Of a DNA stretch of 49,638 nucleotides, positions 25,132-38,901 are shown one piece after another (positions within the stretch are counted from its first letter, which is position 1; each line of letters begins with the position of its first letter). The translations under genes were made by a program, and so were the position numbers. This DNA comes from Candidatus Kuenenia stuttgartensis (GTDB taxonomy: Bacteria; Planctomycetota; Planctomycetia; Planctomycetales; Planctomycetaceae), in the NCBI GenBank assembly GCA_945904015.1, contig CAMDPK010000034.1, positions 1-49,638 on the forward strand, written 5' to 3'. The notes under the pieces were generated by a model, which saw only the letters and a list, made by a program, of their open reading frames with translations, searched no databases and was not told the origin of the DNA.

Positions 25132-26601
25132 CTAGGCGAACAGGCTCGTGACCGCCTGCGCCTTCACCAGTTCTCGCGGTTGGTTCAGGTGGTTGTAAAC
25201 GATCGTCTCCGGGTGAATGCCGAAGGAGTGATAGATCGACGCCAGCAACTCGATCGGATGGACCGGGTTTTCGAGTTGGCTGGAGGCAGTCTTGTCGCTC
25301 TTGCCGTACACGACTCCGCGTTTCACACCGGCACCGGCCATGACGCAGGTGTAACAGTACGGCCAGTGGTCGCGACCATCGGCCGTGTTGCTGTTGCCGG
25401 AGGTGCTCACACCGCGATTCGGGCTGCGGCCGAATTCGCCGACGCACAGCACGAGCGTGTCGTTCAACATGCCGCGCTCGTCGAGATCGCTGAGGAATGC
25501 CGACAAGCCAGTGTCGAGCATCGGGCCGGACTGCTTCTTCATGCGGTCGGGCAGACCAGCGTGATGGTCCCACGAGTGATTGTCGCTGTTGGCGACCTTC
25601 GGCCACACAACTTCAACGACGCGTGTGCCGGCTTCGACCAAGCGGCGAGCCAGCAGCAAGCTCTGGCCGAATGTCGTGCGGCCGTAGCGTGCGCGCATTT
25701 CCGGAGCTTCGGACGAGAGGTTGAACGCCTCGCGGGCGCGGCCGGAGACGATCAGTCGCAGAGCCTGGTCGTAGTAGGCGTCGAGGTTGTAGTCCTTCAC
25801 CGCCGCGTCGATCGACTTCATGCTGGCGTTAATCGTGTCTCGCAAACGCGCGCGGCGTTCGAGACGGACGGAGAAGACTTCCGGACGCAGTTGCAGATCA
25901 TCGACCTTGATCTTGTCCATCTTGGTCATGTCGAGATCGTCGCCGTCCGGATAGAGCGTGTATGGGTCGAACGCCTTGCCGAGGAACCCAGCGGTGCCTC
26001 CCTTGCCGACGACGTTGCTCTCTTGCAGCGGCCGAGGCAGCATCACGAATGGCAGCATCGGCTCGGTCGGTGGTTTCAGGCGGATGATGTTCGAGCCGAA
26101 GTTCGGGAAGTCCTTCGGGCTGGGAGGCTCCAATTGACCCGACGCGCTGACCTTGTCGGTCGTGTAGCCGGTCATCATCTGATAGATGGCGGCCGTGTGA
26201 TTGAACAACCCGTTCGGCGTGTAGCCCAGCGAGCGGATCATCGTGAACTTATCATTGATCTGTGCGAGCTTCGGCAGAATCTCCGTGAAGTTCACGCCGG
26301 GCAACTTCGTGGCGATCGGCTGGAAGATGCTCTTTACGTTGTCTGGGGCGTCCGGCTTCGGATCCCACAGGTCGAGGTGCGACGGTCCACCTTGCAGATA
26401 AATGAGGACGACGCTTTTCGCTTTGCCCCAACCCGGCCCGCCAGTGATCTTGGTCTCTTCGGCCTGAGCCTGCATCTTCAGCATCGACCCGAGCGTCAGC
26501 CCAAACATGCCGCTACCACCGACTCGCAATACATCGCGGCGAGACATTCCCTGTCGGCGATCACACAAATCTTTCGCACGTTGACCAAGAATCGAGAGCA
26601 T
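25132..26601 (-). CDS. DUF1501 protein paired with the giant DUF1553 gene
   Basis: This 489-residue DUF1501 protein has a Tat motif ([19 protein letters not shown]). Core motifs are [28 protein letters not shown] and [13 protein letters not shown] lies upstream of the ATG. It is encoded 111 nt downstream of the 1707-residue cytochrome/DUF1549/1553 gene on the same strand, repeating the pairing seen at 16380-20887. The gap between the two holds no recognisable feature. Confidence 0.9.
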   Translation of the reverse strand: MLSILGQRAKDLCDRRQGMSRRDVLRVGGSGMFGLTLGSMLKMQAQAEETKITGGPGWGKAKSVVLIYLQGGPSHLDLWDPKPDAPDNVKSIFQPIATKLPGVNFTEILPKLAQINDKFTMIRSLGYTPNGLFNHTAAIYQMMTGYTTDKVSASGQLEPPSPKDFPNFGSNIIRLKPPTEPMLPFVMLPRPLQESNVVGKGGTAGFLGKAFDPYTLYPDGDDLDMTKMDKIKVDDLQLRPEVFSVRLERRARLRDTINASMKSIDAAVKDYNLDAYYDQALRLIVSGRAREAFNLSSEAPEMRARYGRTTFGQSLLLARRLVEAGTRVVEVVWPKVANSDNHSWDHHAGLPDRMKKQSGPMLDTGLSAFLSDLDERGMLNDTLVLCVGEFGRSPNRGVSTSGNSNTADGRDHWPYCYTCVMAGAGVKRGVVYGKSDKTASSQLENPVHPIELLASIYHSFGIHPETIVYNHLNQPRELVKAQAVTSLFA

Positions 26602-26712
26602 GAGTCGTCTCCGTTTGTTTTGAAGCTCTGAGAGTTAGGTCGAAAGTCAGGTAGAGAATGAATCGTCAAGGCGGCGATTATGCCTGTTGGCGATTTTGCA
26701 ATCCATCCAATT

Positions 26713-31836
<5,124 letters not shown>

Positions 31837-32056
31837 CGCGACACCTCTTTTTTTAGGACCGTCGTTGAACTCCGCATCCGTCGCGGAACGCTCAACCGGA
31901 AATTGTTCGGGTGGGACAGTGGGGTGGGTTCCGAGAGGGTGGCTCCATTCGCCGAACCAATCGGAAAGCGTGGATCAGAGTAGCCGAACCGGCCAAGAGA
32001 ATGCGACTGTTGAGTCCGGAATTTTTCGCCATCTCCGGCAATCGGCCAGCCCGTTG
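31837..32056. other. 220-bp intergenic region upstream of the giant gene
   Basis: Between the transglutaminase stop and the giant gene start I see no hairpin, repeat or small gene that I can support. The promoter of the giant gene should lie here if it is not co-transcribed. Confidence 0.4.
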
Positions 32057-33211
32057 TCACCTACGACCGGACCAGTCGCGCAGGCTCTCCAAATCGGAGA
32101 AGGGGTATTTAACGACGTGATCCGGCTCAAAACGATGCGACGTCATCCACGAGAATGTCGTTTGATCGGAATTGGCCGGATCCGGTTCGGACAGCGGCTG
32201 GCCGTCGGCTTCGGCGTAAATCGTGCGGACGACAGGGACACGCGCGGAGGCTTTCGGGACGAGGTCGTAATCGGTCCCGCGAGTTTGCACGAACCAGGTG
32301 TTGTCACGAAACCCGCTGAGGTGTCGCCTTCGTGCTGACGTGAGCAGTTCCGCACGTTGCGAATCGGACAGCTCCTGATTCGAGCGAATCATCTGCGACA
32401 GCTTCTGCGTCTCGGAGACATCGAAGCTGACCCAGCCGTACGGCGACAGAAACGCTTCGAGCTTGCAGTGCGACGGCGAACTCTTCGGGAACGCGTTGAT
32501 GCCGTAGGTGACTCGCGTCGGCTGACCAAGCAGCCGGCCCATTGCGGCACAGAAGCCGTGATAGTCGCTGCAATGCCCGCGCTGCTGTTCCAGCCCATGC
32601 ACCGAACTCGCCTTGAGCGACGCCTTCACATGGTCGTAGGCGAAGTGGCCGTCGACCCAGGTCATCACCGAATCGAGATCCTGCAACGGCCCACGTCGCT
32701 GCGGTAAGATTTCGGCGAGCAACTTCTCGAAGCGAGCGTCCGCCACGACCGCTTGCGACTCACTGCGCTGGTACGGAGCGAAACTCTTCGGCCACTGTTT
32801 CACGCTCTGGACCCGCGCGGGATCGAGTTGCCAGCGCAGCTCCCACGAGCGAATGCGGAACTTGTGCCGGATGACTTGGCCTCCCTGCGGATTCGCGAAC
32901 TCGAAGTACGCGAAACGATTGCCGAACAGCGGCTCGTCGGCAATCTGCGGCGTCACAACATCGGGAAACGTCGACAGCTCTGACGACAGCAACTCTTGTC
33001 CGTGATCGCTCGGCGGAATCGGCAGCCACACACTCAGCTTCTTCGTGTTGGATGGGGCCGTCACGGTCACGAGGAATTCAACGTCGTAGTTGACCGGATT
33101 CAATCGCTCGGCCGAGTACGGCTGCTGCGGATCAAGTTTGAGCGGTTCGTCCGCACGCGATGCCGCGACGCAGCTCAGCAGGCCAACGATCGCCAAAAGA
33201 AATCTCTTCAC
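32057..33211 (-). CDS. Exported transglutaminase-like protein
   Basis: The 384-residue protein has a signal peptide (VKRFLLAIVGLLSCVAASRA). The transglutaminase-like core shows GHCSDYHGFCAAMGRLLG with the catalytic Cys, SHCKLEAFLSPYGWV with the His, and FDVSE with the Asp. Such proteins act as proteases or cross-linking enzymes. The start is a GTG at 33211 whose bases overlap the TGA of the aquaporin gene (GTGA), so translation is coupled; longer starts would run into the aquaporin gene. The pairing with an aquaglyceroporin is unusual. Confidence 0.85.
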   Translation of the reverse strand: MKRFLLAIVGLLSCVAASRADEPLKLDPQQPYSAERLNPVNYDVEFLVTVTAPSNTKKLSVWLPIPPSDHGQELLSSELSTFPDVVTPQIADEPLFGNRFAYFEFANPQGGQVIRHKFRIRSWELRWQLDPARVQSVKQWPKSFAPYQRSESQAVVADARFEKLLAEILPQRRGPLQDLDSVMTWVDGHFAYDHVKASLKASSVHGLEQQRGHCSDYHGFCAAMGRLLGQPTRVTYGINAFPKSSPSHCKLEAFLSPYGWVSFDVSETQKLSQMIRSNQELSDSQRAELLTSARRRHLSGFRDNTWFVQTRGTDYDLVPKASARVPVVRTIYAEADGQPLSEPDPANSDQTTFSWMTSHRFEPDHVVKYPFSDLESLRDWSGRR

Positions 33212-34083
33212 GAGGACACCCCTTCTGATGCCTTGAACGCCGGGCGAATTCCGAACTCGTACAATCCACCGCCGCATGCCGCTCCCAGAATCGGGGCGAC
33301 GATGTAGACCGTCAGCCAACTCCAACTGTCCTGTCCCGGCAATGCGACGCTGCCCCATCCGGCGAAAAACGCAAACAGGCGCGGACCAAAATCTCGAGCG
33401 GGATTGAAGCACGCTTGCGTCAGCGGCGCGAGCACCGAGATCAACACCGCCACCGTCAGGCCGATAAAAATCGGAGCCTGCCCAGAGGCCGGCTGTCCGC
33501 GATTGCGTTCATCCGTGAGCGCGAACACGACGAAGCCCAGAATCAACGTGCCGAACAGCTCGGCCAGAAACGCCAAGCTCGGCGATCCGAGCGCTCGCCA
33601 CTCGGCATGCTTTTCGGCCGAGTACGGTTCGTCCCCCGCTGCCAGTCCGCCGGGGTTCGGGAAGTACTCGCCGTAACACGTCGCGGTCACGATGCTGCCC
33701 GGCTCGCCGCGCGTGACCAGTTTTTCTTTTTCCTTCGCCGCGAGTTGCGGGCCGAACAGCACAAACAGCAGACAGGCCGCCAACATCGCTCCGACCAATT
33801 GAGCGGCGATGAACGGCAGCACGCGACTCTTGGGAAATCCTCGCCAGATCGCGAACGCCAACGTCATTGCCGGATTGATGTGCGCGCCGCTCACGCCGCC
33901 GACCGCGTAGCTCGCCAGCATGATCGCCACACCCCATACGATCGCCACCTGCCACAAGCCCGATTGAGCTCCCGTCAGCACGGCCGCATGGACCGCTCCG
34001 CAACCAAAGAAGATCAGCAGAAACGTGCCGAACACCTCGGCGACGAACTGACGCGGCAAAGACGGATCAGATTCTTGGCTCAC
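33208..34083 (-). CDS. Aquaglyceroporin (MIP family)
   Basis: The 291-residue channel has two NPA boxes, SGAHINPAMTLAFA and CFNPARDFGPRL. The Asp after the second NPA is typical of glycerol facilitators. Six membrane helices are visible, with a long charged loop (AAKEKEKLVTRGEPGS to YSAEKHAEWRAL) between the halves. The start is a GTG at 34083 with GGGGAG upstream; starts further up would add about 100 non-channel residues. It should pass glycerol or small solutes through the membrane. The transglutaminase-like gene overlaps its stop. Confidence 0.9.
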   Translation of the reverse strand: MSQESDPSLPRQFVAEVFGTFLLIFFGCGAVHAAVLTGAQSGLWQVAIVWGVAIMLASYAVGGVSGAHINPAMTLAFAIWRGFPKSRVLPFIAAQLVGAMLAACLLFVLFGPQLAAKEKEKLVTRGEPGSIVTATCYGEYFPNPGGLAAGDEPYSAEKHAEWRALGSPSLAFLAELFGTLILGFVVFALTDERNRGQPASGQAPIFIGLTVAVLISVLAPLTQACFNPARDFGPRLFAFFAGWGSVALPGQDSWSWLTVYIVAPILGAACGGGLYEFGIRPAFKASEGVSS

Positions 34084-34334
34084 CAGAACACTCCCCAAAA
34101 CGAGACTCGCCAAACGCGCGAATGCCGCGTTCGCCGAGAACCTTCTAATGATTGTCAGAACGTGACTCCAGCGAGCGAGACCGAGAAGGCTGAGCGCTTG
34201 CCCGCGGTGGTGCATGGTTTGTCTGACATTCTCGATGTCGTTAGAACGTCGAACTGTGTCGCGATAAGTCGATCGCAGCGGCTGCGAATTGAAGAATGTC
34301 TCGCGAACGATTCCCTGAGAACGGATGAGCAACC
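34084..34334. other. Divergent intergenic region between aquaporin and COG0523 gene
   Basis: This 251-bp gap separates the divergent aquaporin and GTPase genes and should carry both promoters. I cannot place boxes with confidence, and no palindrome of the REP type is present, unlike most other gaps in the window. Confidence 0.4.
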
Positions 34335-35444
34335 ATGAGTAACCCACGATTCGTGATGATCGGTGGATTTTTGGGAGCCGGGAAGACGACGACGATCGCA
34401 CGTCTCGCGCGGCATTACATGGCGCAAGGGCTGAGCGTCGGGATCGTGACCAACGACCAGACGACCGATTTGGTCGATACCAACAGCTTGCGAGCGCAAG
34501 GCTTCGAGGTCGGCGAAGTGGCCGGCTCGTGCTTCTGCTGCAATTTCAATGCGTTGACCTCGACGGTCGAGAAGCTCGGAATCGCCGAGCGGCCCGACGT
34601 GATCATCGCCGAGCCGGTCGGCAGTTGCACCGATCTCGTGGCAACGGTCGTGCGACCGCTGGTGCAAATCTACGAGCAGCCGTTGGACGTCGCTCCCTAC
34701 GGCGTGATCATCAAGCCCAGCCACGGAGCGAAGATCCTGCGGAACGAAGCGGGCGCGGGATTCTCACCGAAGGCGGCCTACATCTTTCGCAAGCAAATCG
34801 AAGAGGCGGACTTCGTCGTCATCAATCGCATTGATGAGATGTCCGCGGACGCGGTGAACGATCTCGCACTGCGGTTGGATGAACAATTCCCCGGCCGGCC
34901 AATCCTGCGCATGTCCGCGAAGTCCGGCGACGGATTCACGGCGTTCTGTGAATTCCTGGAGCAGCGCGGCGACTTCGGACAGCGCGTGATGGACGTGGAT
35001 TACGACATCTACGCGGAAGGCGAAGCCGAACTCGGTTGGCTCAACAGCCAAATTCGAGTCACGGCCTCTCAGCCATTTGAGTTGGACGATCTGTTGCTCG
35101 ACATCATTCGCCGACTGCGAACGGAGTTTTCCGCCATCAGTGCTGAAACCGCGCATCTCAAGACGATCGGCCTGTGGGAAGGTTTCTACGGCGTGGCGAA
35201 TCTCGTCAGCAGCTTCACCGAACCGGAATTGTCGCTCCCGTCGAACTGCCGAGTGTCGCAAGCCAGCGTGGTGGTCAACGCGCGCGTCGCCACCGATCCT
35301 GCGGAACTCGAACGCCTCGTGCGCGAGGTCGTTCACGCCGCGTGTGCCGCACTTCCCGCCGAGTCGCAGATCGACACACTGCAATGTTTCCGTCCCGGCC
35401 GCCCCGTGCCGACGCATCGCATCTTGGAAGGCGCGACGGCATAG
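34335..35444 (+). CDS. COG0523 (CobW/P47K-type) metal-chaperone GTPase
   Basis: The 369-residue P-loop GTPase has Walker A GGFLGAGKTT (residues 10-19), the metal-binding CFCC motif (66-69, the family CxCC), EPVGSCTD, and NRID for guanine recognition. COG0523 proteins insert or move metals such as Zn or Co. This one belongs to the group often annotated as cobalamin biosynthesis P47K, but no cobalamin gene is near. The ArsR-type regulator gene 72 nt downstream suggests a metal-response unit. Confidence 0.88.
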   Translation: MSNPRFVMIGGFLGAGKTTTIARLARHYMAQGLSVGIVTNDQTTDLVDTNSLRAQGFEVGEVAGSCFCCNFNALTSTVEKLGIAERPDVIIAEPVGSCTDLVATVVRPLVQIYEQPLDVAPYGVIIKPSHGAKILRNEAGAGFSPKAAYIFRKQIEEADFVVINRIDEMSADAVNDLALRLDEQFPGRPILRMSAKSGDGFTAFCEFLEQRGDFGQRVMDVDYDIYAEGEAELGWLNSQIRVTASQPFELDDLLLDIIRRLRTEFSAISAETAHLKTIGLWEGFYGVANLVSSFTEPELSLPSNCRVSQASVVVNARVATDPAELERLVREVVHAACAALPAESQIDTLQCFRPGRPVPTHRILEGATA

Positions 35445-35516
35445 AACTTCTCCATTCAGTGACCACAAATTGAACGAGACCGTTAGCAGTCGTATGTTCC
35501 GACCGCTCGACAGCGG

Positions 35517-35891
35517 ATGTCGGTGCCACTTTTTCAGATTCTTTTCAACGGCGACAACGTGACTCCCGAATCTCTCCTGTCTGACCCTCTTCAATCGGAT
35601 CATTGCGCTGAAAAGCTGCGTGCTCTCGGCGATCCGATCCGCATCAAAATCATCGACTCGCTGCGAGTCTGCCCGATGAACGTGAGCGAGTTGGCCGACT
35701 GCTTGGAATTGGAGATCGTCACCATCTCGCACCACCTCGGCGTTCTCCGCCACGCGGGCCTTGTGGAACGCAAGAAGGAAGGCCGCTTTGTCGTCTACAG
35801 CCTCCACGAAGGGGTCTTCAAGCGAGCGAAGGCCGCGCGGATCACCGAGCACATCAACCTCGGCTGTTGTCGGCTGGAAATCCCTCGCTAA
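35517..35891 (+). CDS. ArsR-family transcriptional regulator
   Basis: The 124-residue winged-helix protein shows the ArsR core LRALGDPIRIKIIDSLR, ELADCLELEIVTISHHLGVLRHAGLV and the wing ERKKEGRFVVYSL. Cysteines in the N-terminal helix (DHC), in DCLE and in the C-terminal GCC could bind a metal, though the classical ELCVCDL site is replaced by ELADCLE. It probably represses itself and the COG0523 GTPase gene ahead of it. An internal GTG at 35559 is an alternative start that would remove 14 residues. Confidence 0.9.
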   Translation: MSVPLFQILFNGDNVTPESLLSDPLQSDHCAEKLRALGDPIRIKIIDSLRVCPMNVSELADCLELEIVTISHHLGVLRHAGLVERKKEGRFVVYSLHEGVFKRAKAARITEHINLGCCRLEIPR

Positions 35892-35916
35892 ATGGACCCG
35901 CAGAGACGATTAGGCA

Positions 35917-35978
35917 GTGGGATAGGCTACCAGCCTGTCATTTCGCGGAGAATATGACAGGCTGGAAGCCTATCCCAC
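35917..35978. repeat. REP-pair element after the ArsR gene
   Basis: 24-bp arms (35917-35940, 35955-35978) pair with one mismatch around a 14-nt spacer. GTGGG heads bound both ends, and the inner hairpin is AGGCT with AGCCT. It matches the family at 3571, 18287 and 39570 and lies between the convergent ArsR and archease genes. Confidence 0.88.
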
Positions 35979-35991
35979 GATGCGGACCTAC

Positions 35992-36402
35992 TTAGATGTC
36001 GAGGATCAACTCCGTCTGCCAACCGTTCTCGGTTTGCTGGACGCTCAATCCGTGATACGTGATCGCTTTGACCTCGTGAGCCAGCCGATGCCGAGCCGGA
36101 TCGCTCGACTCACCGCGGATGGTCGCTTCCAGACCTTGATCGCTCAGGCGCACATCGAATTCGCGGCACAGCAACTGGCTGGTCTCAAACCGGAACAGCA
36201 ATTCGTTGAGCCAATCGAACAGCAGATAATCGACCTCAGTGCCGATGAGTCGGATCGTCTCGGTCAGCGCAGGCCGGACGTCGTCGAAGTTCTCGACCAG
36301 CAGCGACGTCAGCCCACGAGCGGCGTCGACGAACAGCTCTTCGAGCGTCGCAGCGGAGACTCGCAAGCCGATGTCAGCGGTGTGATCGAAAGTCTCGAAC
36401 AT
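35992..36402 (-). CDS. Archease
   Basis: This 136-residue protein has the archease signature: DHTADIGL near the start (metal Asp), a middle EVDYLLFDWLNELLF helix, and the C-terminal VKAITYHGLSV followed by GWQTELILDI. Archease activates the RtcB RNA ligase by helping its guanylylation. No rtcB gene is in this window, so the partner must lie elsewhere. An esterase gene lies 102 nt upstream on the same strand, across a palindromic element. Confidence 0.92.
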   Translation of the reverse strand: MFETFDHTADIGLRVSAATLEELFVDAARGLTSLLVENFDDVRPALTETIRLIGTEVDYLLFDWLNELLFRFETSQLLCREFDVRLSDQGLEATIRGESSDPARHRLAHEVKAITYHGLSVQQTENGWQTELILDI

Positions 36403-36439
36403 GATTGCCCTCGTCGATCATCGCGGCTGAGCTGCAAAA

Positions 36440-36500
36440 GTAGGTTGGGACTCCGTCCCGACACGCCTCGCTGAAGAGTCGGGACGGAGTCCCAACCTAC
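36440..36500. repeat. REP-pair element between esterase and archease genes
   Basis: Perfect 23-bp arms (36440-36462, 36478-36500) flank a 15-nt spacer. GTAGG heads bound both ends and the inner hairpin is GGGAC with GTCCC. It starts 5 nt past the esterase stop. Confidence 0.88.
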
Positions 36501-36504
36501 GACG

Positions 36505-37242
36505 TCACACCACCCGGCGATGTTCCGCGTCCAACCCGTTGACCAGAAACTGCAACACGCTTGGGGCCAGATGATTGAAGTACTCCCACGAGTGTCCGCC
36601 ATGCGATGTCGTGAAGTCGCGCTCGAAGGGAACGCCGGACGAATTCAATTTGCTGACAAGCTTTTCGACACCGGGCAGCGCGTCGCGGTCGGTCGGATCG
36701 CACGCCAGGAATTGATGCCGAGGCCAATTCAGCCCCTGCACCTGCAACGTCGCCGTCTGCTGCCGAGCGGCTTCTTGGTCGGCGAACATCTCATCGAGCG
36801 GCAGTCCTTGCCCCAGCCAATCCTGAAGGTCGATCACCGGCGAAATCGCGGCGATGACGGGGAACTCGTTCGGATGCCGATACGCCAACTGCAAGACGCC
36901 TTGCCCGCCCATGCTGACACCGAACGCCGCCAGCGCGGGGGGCTTCACGTTCCAAGTGGCTTCTAGCCACGGCAACACGTTTGAGCGGATGTGTCCGATG
37001 GGAGCCAGCTCGGCATCGAACTCCGGACAAACAACCGGCAGCCACCACGAGCGTTTTCCGTGCGGGCAGATCGCTCGCAGGCCGAGACGTTCGAACTCGG
37101 CCGTGTACGTCGCGTTTTCTGCGAGCGTCTGCAAGCCGTGTCCGTGCAGGAAGAGCACGGCTCGCGCGGGATCGCTCGGCCGCGACGGTTCAAAGACATC
37201 GGCCGCTTTGCCGGCAATTTCGATCGTTTGCCAATGGGACAC
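36505..37242 (-). CDS. Alpha/beta hydrolase (esterase)
   Basis: The 245-residue cytoplasmic hydrolase has an HGHG oxyanion segment, the nucleophile elbow AFGVSMGGQG, an Asp in CDPTDRDAL and the catalytic His in GGHSWEYF. The layout resembles esterase D/S-formylglutathione-hydrolase-type serine esterases. The start is a GTG at 37242 with AAGG upstream. It has no signal peptide. The substrate is unknown. Confidence 0.85.
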   Translation of the reverse strand: MSHWQTIEIAGKAADVFEPSRPSDPARAVLFLHGHGLQTLAENATYTAEFERLGLRAICPHGKRSWWLPVVCPEFDAELAPIGHIRSNVLPWLEATWNVKPPALAAFGVSMGGQGVLQLAYRHPNEFPVIAAISPVIDLQDWLGQGLPLDEMFADQEAARQQTATLQVQGLNWPRHQFLACDPTDRDALPGVEKLVSKLNSSGVPFERDFTTSHGGHSWEYFNHLAPSVLQFLVNGLDAEHRRVV

Positions 37243-37273
37243 GAGGAAACCTTAAAAAACGGTATATCGGTTG

Positions 37274-37302
37274 TCGGCTTTCGGCGATCGGCTTTCGGCC
37301 GA
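37274..37302. repeat. Tandem duplication in the esterase/DUF1501 gap
   Basis: Two tandem copies of TCGGCTTTCGGC-GA (14 and 15 nt) fill the space just before the DUF1501 stop codon. They can also fold on themselves. It resembles a short dispersed repeat, but no second locus in the window confirms it. Confidence 0.5.
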
Positions 37303-38784
37303 TCAGGACAAGACGTCGCGCAGGACGTGGCCATGCACGTCGGTCAGACGGCGTTCGATGCCGTTGTGATAAAAACTCAGCCGTTCGTGGTTCAGGCCGA
37401 GCAGATGCAGGATCGTGGCATGCAGGTCGTAAATCGTCGAAACGTTTTCGATCGCTTGATGACCGAACTCGTCCGTCGCGCCGTAAGAGAACGGAGCCTT
37501 GACGCCGGCACCGGCCAGCCAGACGGTGAAGCCTTTCGGGTTGTGGTCGCGTCCGTTGGCTCCCTTTTGGAACGTGGGCATCCGACCGAACTCCGTGACC
37601 CACGCGACCAGCGTGTCTTCCAGTAGGCCGCGTTGCTTGAGGTCACGCAGCAGTGCGGCACACGGTTGATCGAAGATCGGCGCGTGAACGGCGTACTGCG
37701 TTTGGATCGTCTTGTGCCCGTCCCAATTGCCGACTCCTTCACCCATCGCGTACGAACCGTTGAAGAGTTGCACGAACCGCACGCCTCGCTCGATCAGTCG
37801 CCGAGCCAGCAGGCAATTCCGCGCGAAGCCCGCCTTGTTCTTGTTCTCGTCCTGCGTGCCGTAGGCCTCGTGAGTCGATTTCGATTCGGCTTCGAGGTTT
37901 GCGACGGTCGCTGCGCTGATCTGCATCTTCGCCGCCAGTTCGTAGCTGGCGATCCGCGCGAGCAGTTCGGAGTCACCGGGGTTGCGTTCGAGATGTTGTT
38001 CGTTGAGTCGTCGCAGAAAGTCGCGTGTCGCCACGTCCGTCGATTCCGAAATCTCCGGCGGACGGCGCAGATTGGGTATCGGTTTATCGGCCGTGAACGG
38101 CGTTCCCTGAAACGCGGCCGGCAGAAACTTCGAGTTCCAATGGCTCGCGCCGATCTGCGGCACGCCGCGCGGATCGGGGATCGCCACGAACGCTGGCAGG
38201 TTCGAGCTTTCGTTGCCCAGCGCGTAGCTGACCCAGCAGCCGACTCCCGGAAAGCCGTCGAGGATGAAGCCGGTACTCATCTGATTTTCAGCCGGACCGT
38301 GTGTGTTCGACTTCGCCGTCATCGAATGAATGAAGCACATCTCGTCGGCCAAGCCGGCGATGTTCGGCAGCAAGTCGCTCACCATTTTGTCCGACTCGCC
38401 GCGCGGTCGGAACGGCCAGAGCGGCTTGATGAGATTTCCGTTCTCTCCCTGAAACGTGATGAGCTTGTCGCTGCCCGGCATCGGCGTGTCGTGCCGTTTG
38501 ACCAACTCCGGTTTGAAGTCGAACGTGTCAACGTGACTGACCGCGCCCGAGCAAAAAATCATCAGCACGCGATTCGCCCGCCCCGCGAAGTGCGCTGGTC
38601 GAGCGGCATACGGTGTCGCCGGATTGATCTTCGGCCGGATCGGCGATCTGTCTTCCGCCGTCAATCCGTGCTGTGCCAGCAACGTCGAGAGGGCGAGCCC
38701 GCTCAGCCCGCTGGCCGAGTCGTTCAAGAAGCGACGACGGTCGAGCAACTGCAAGCCGATCGGTGATGCTGGTGAGCCTGTCAT
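37303..38784 (-). CDS. DUF1501 protein
   Basis: This 493-residue DUF1501 protein has an arginine-rich signal region ([20 protein letters not shown]). Family motifs are [25 protein letters not shown] and GRDHNPKGF. The ATG at 38784 is chosen because longer starts read through the palindromic element at 38791 and into the divergent BatA gene. No DUF1549/1553 partner is adjacent. Confidence 0.88.
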   Translation of the reverse strand: MTGSPASPIGLQLLDRRRFLNDSASGLSGLALSTLLAQHGLTAEDRSPIRPKINPATPYAARPAHFAGRANRVLMIFCSGAVSHVDTFDFKPELVKRHDTPMPGSDKLITFQGENGNLIKPLWPFRPRGESDKMVSDLLPNIAGLADEMCFIHSMTAKSNTHGPAENQMSTGFILDGFPGVGCWVSYALGNESSNLPAFVAIPDPRGVPQIGASHWNSKFLPAAFQGTPFTADKPIPNLRRPPEISESTDVATRDFLRRLNEQHLERNPGDSELLARIASYELAAKMQISAATVANLEAESKSTHEAYGTQDENKNKAGFARNCLLARRLIERGVRFVQLFNGSYAMGEGVGNWDGHKTIQTQYAVHAPIFDQPCAALLRDLKQRGLLEDTLVAWVTEFGRMPTFQKGANGRDHNPKGFTVWLAGAGVKAPFSYGATDEFGHQAIENVSTIYDLHATILHLLGLNHERLSFYHNGIERRLTDVHGHVLRDVLS

Positions 38785-38790
38785 GCCCAC

Positions 38791-38894
38791 AAAGTAACCC
38801 GAAGCGTCAGCGAGGGCGAGCGCTCCACAGAGCGCCCATGACAGGATCGTCGCCGATGAGAACGCTCGCCCTCGCTGACGCTTCGGGTTACTTT
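38791..38894. repeat. REP-pair element filling a divergent intergenic region
   Basis: Perfect 32-bp arms (38791-38822, 38863-38894) flank a 40-nt spacer. The arms start AAAGTAACCC and contain CGTCAGCGAGGGCG. The element takes 104 of the 117 bp between the start codons of the divergent DUF1501 and BatA genes, so their promoters must overlap it. Confidence 0.9.
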
Positions 38895-38901
38895 TGAGTC
38901 G

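Noticed and set aside
23447..26631. Two long plus-strand frames (562 and 483 codons) opposite the D-threonine-aldolase-like and DUF1501 genes
   Set aside because: Both are antisense to recognised families and read through the palindromic element or intergenic hairpin.
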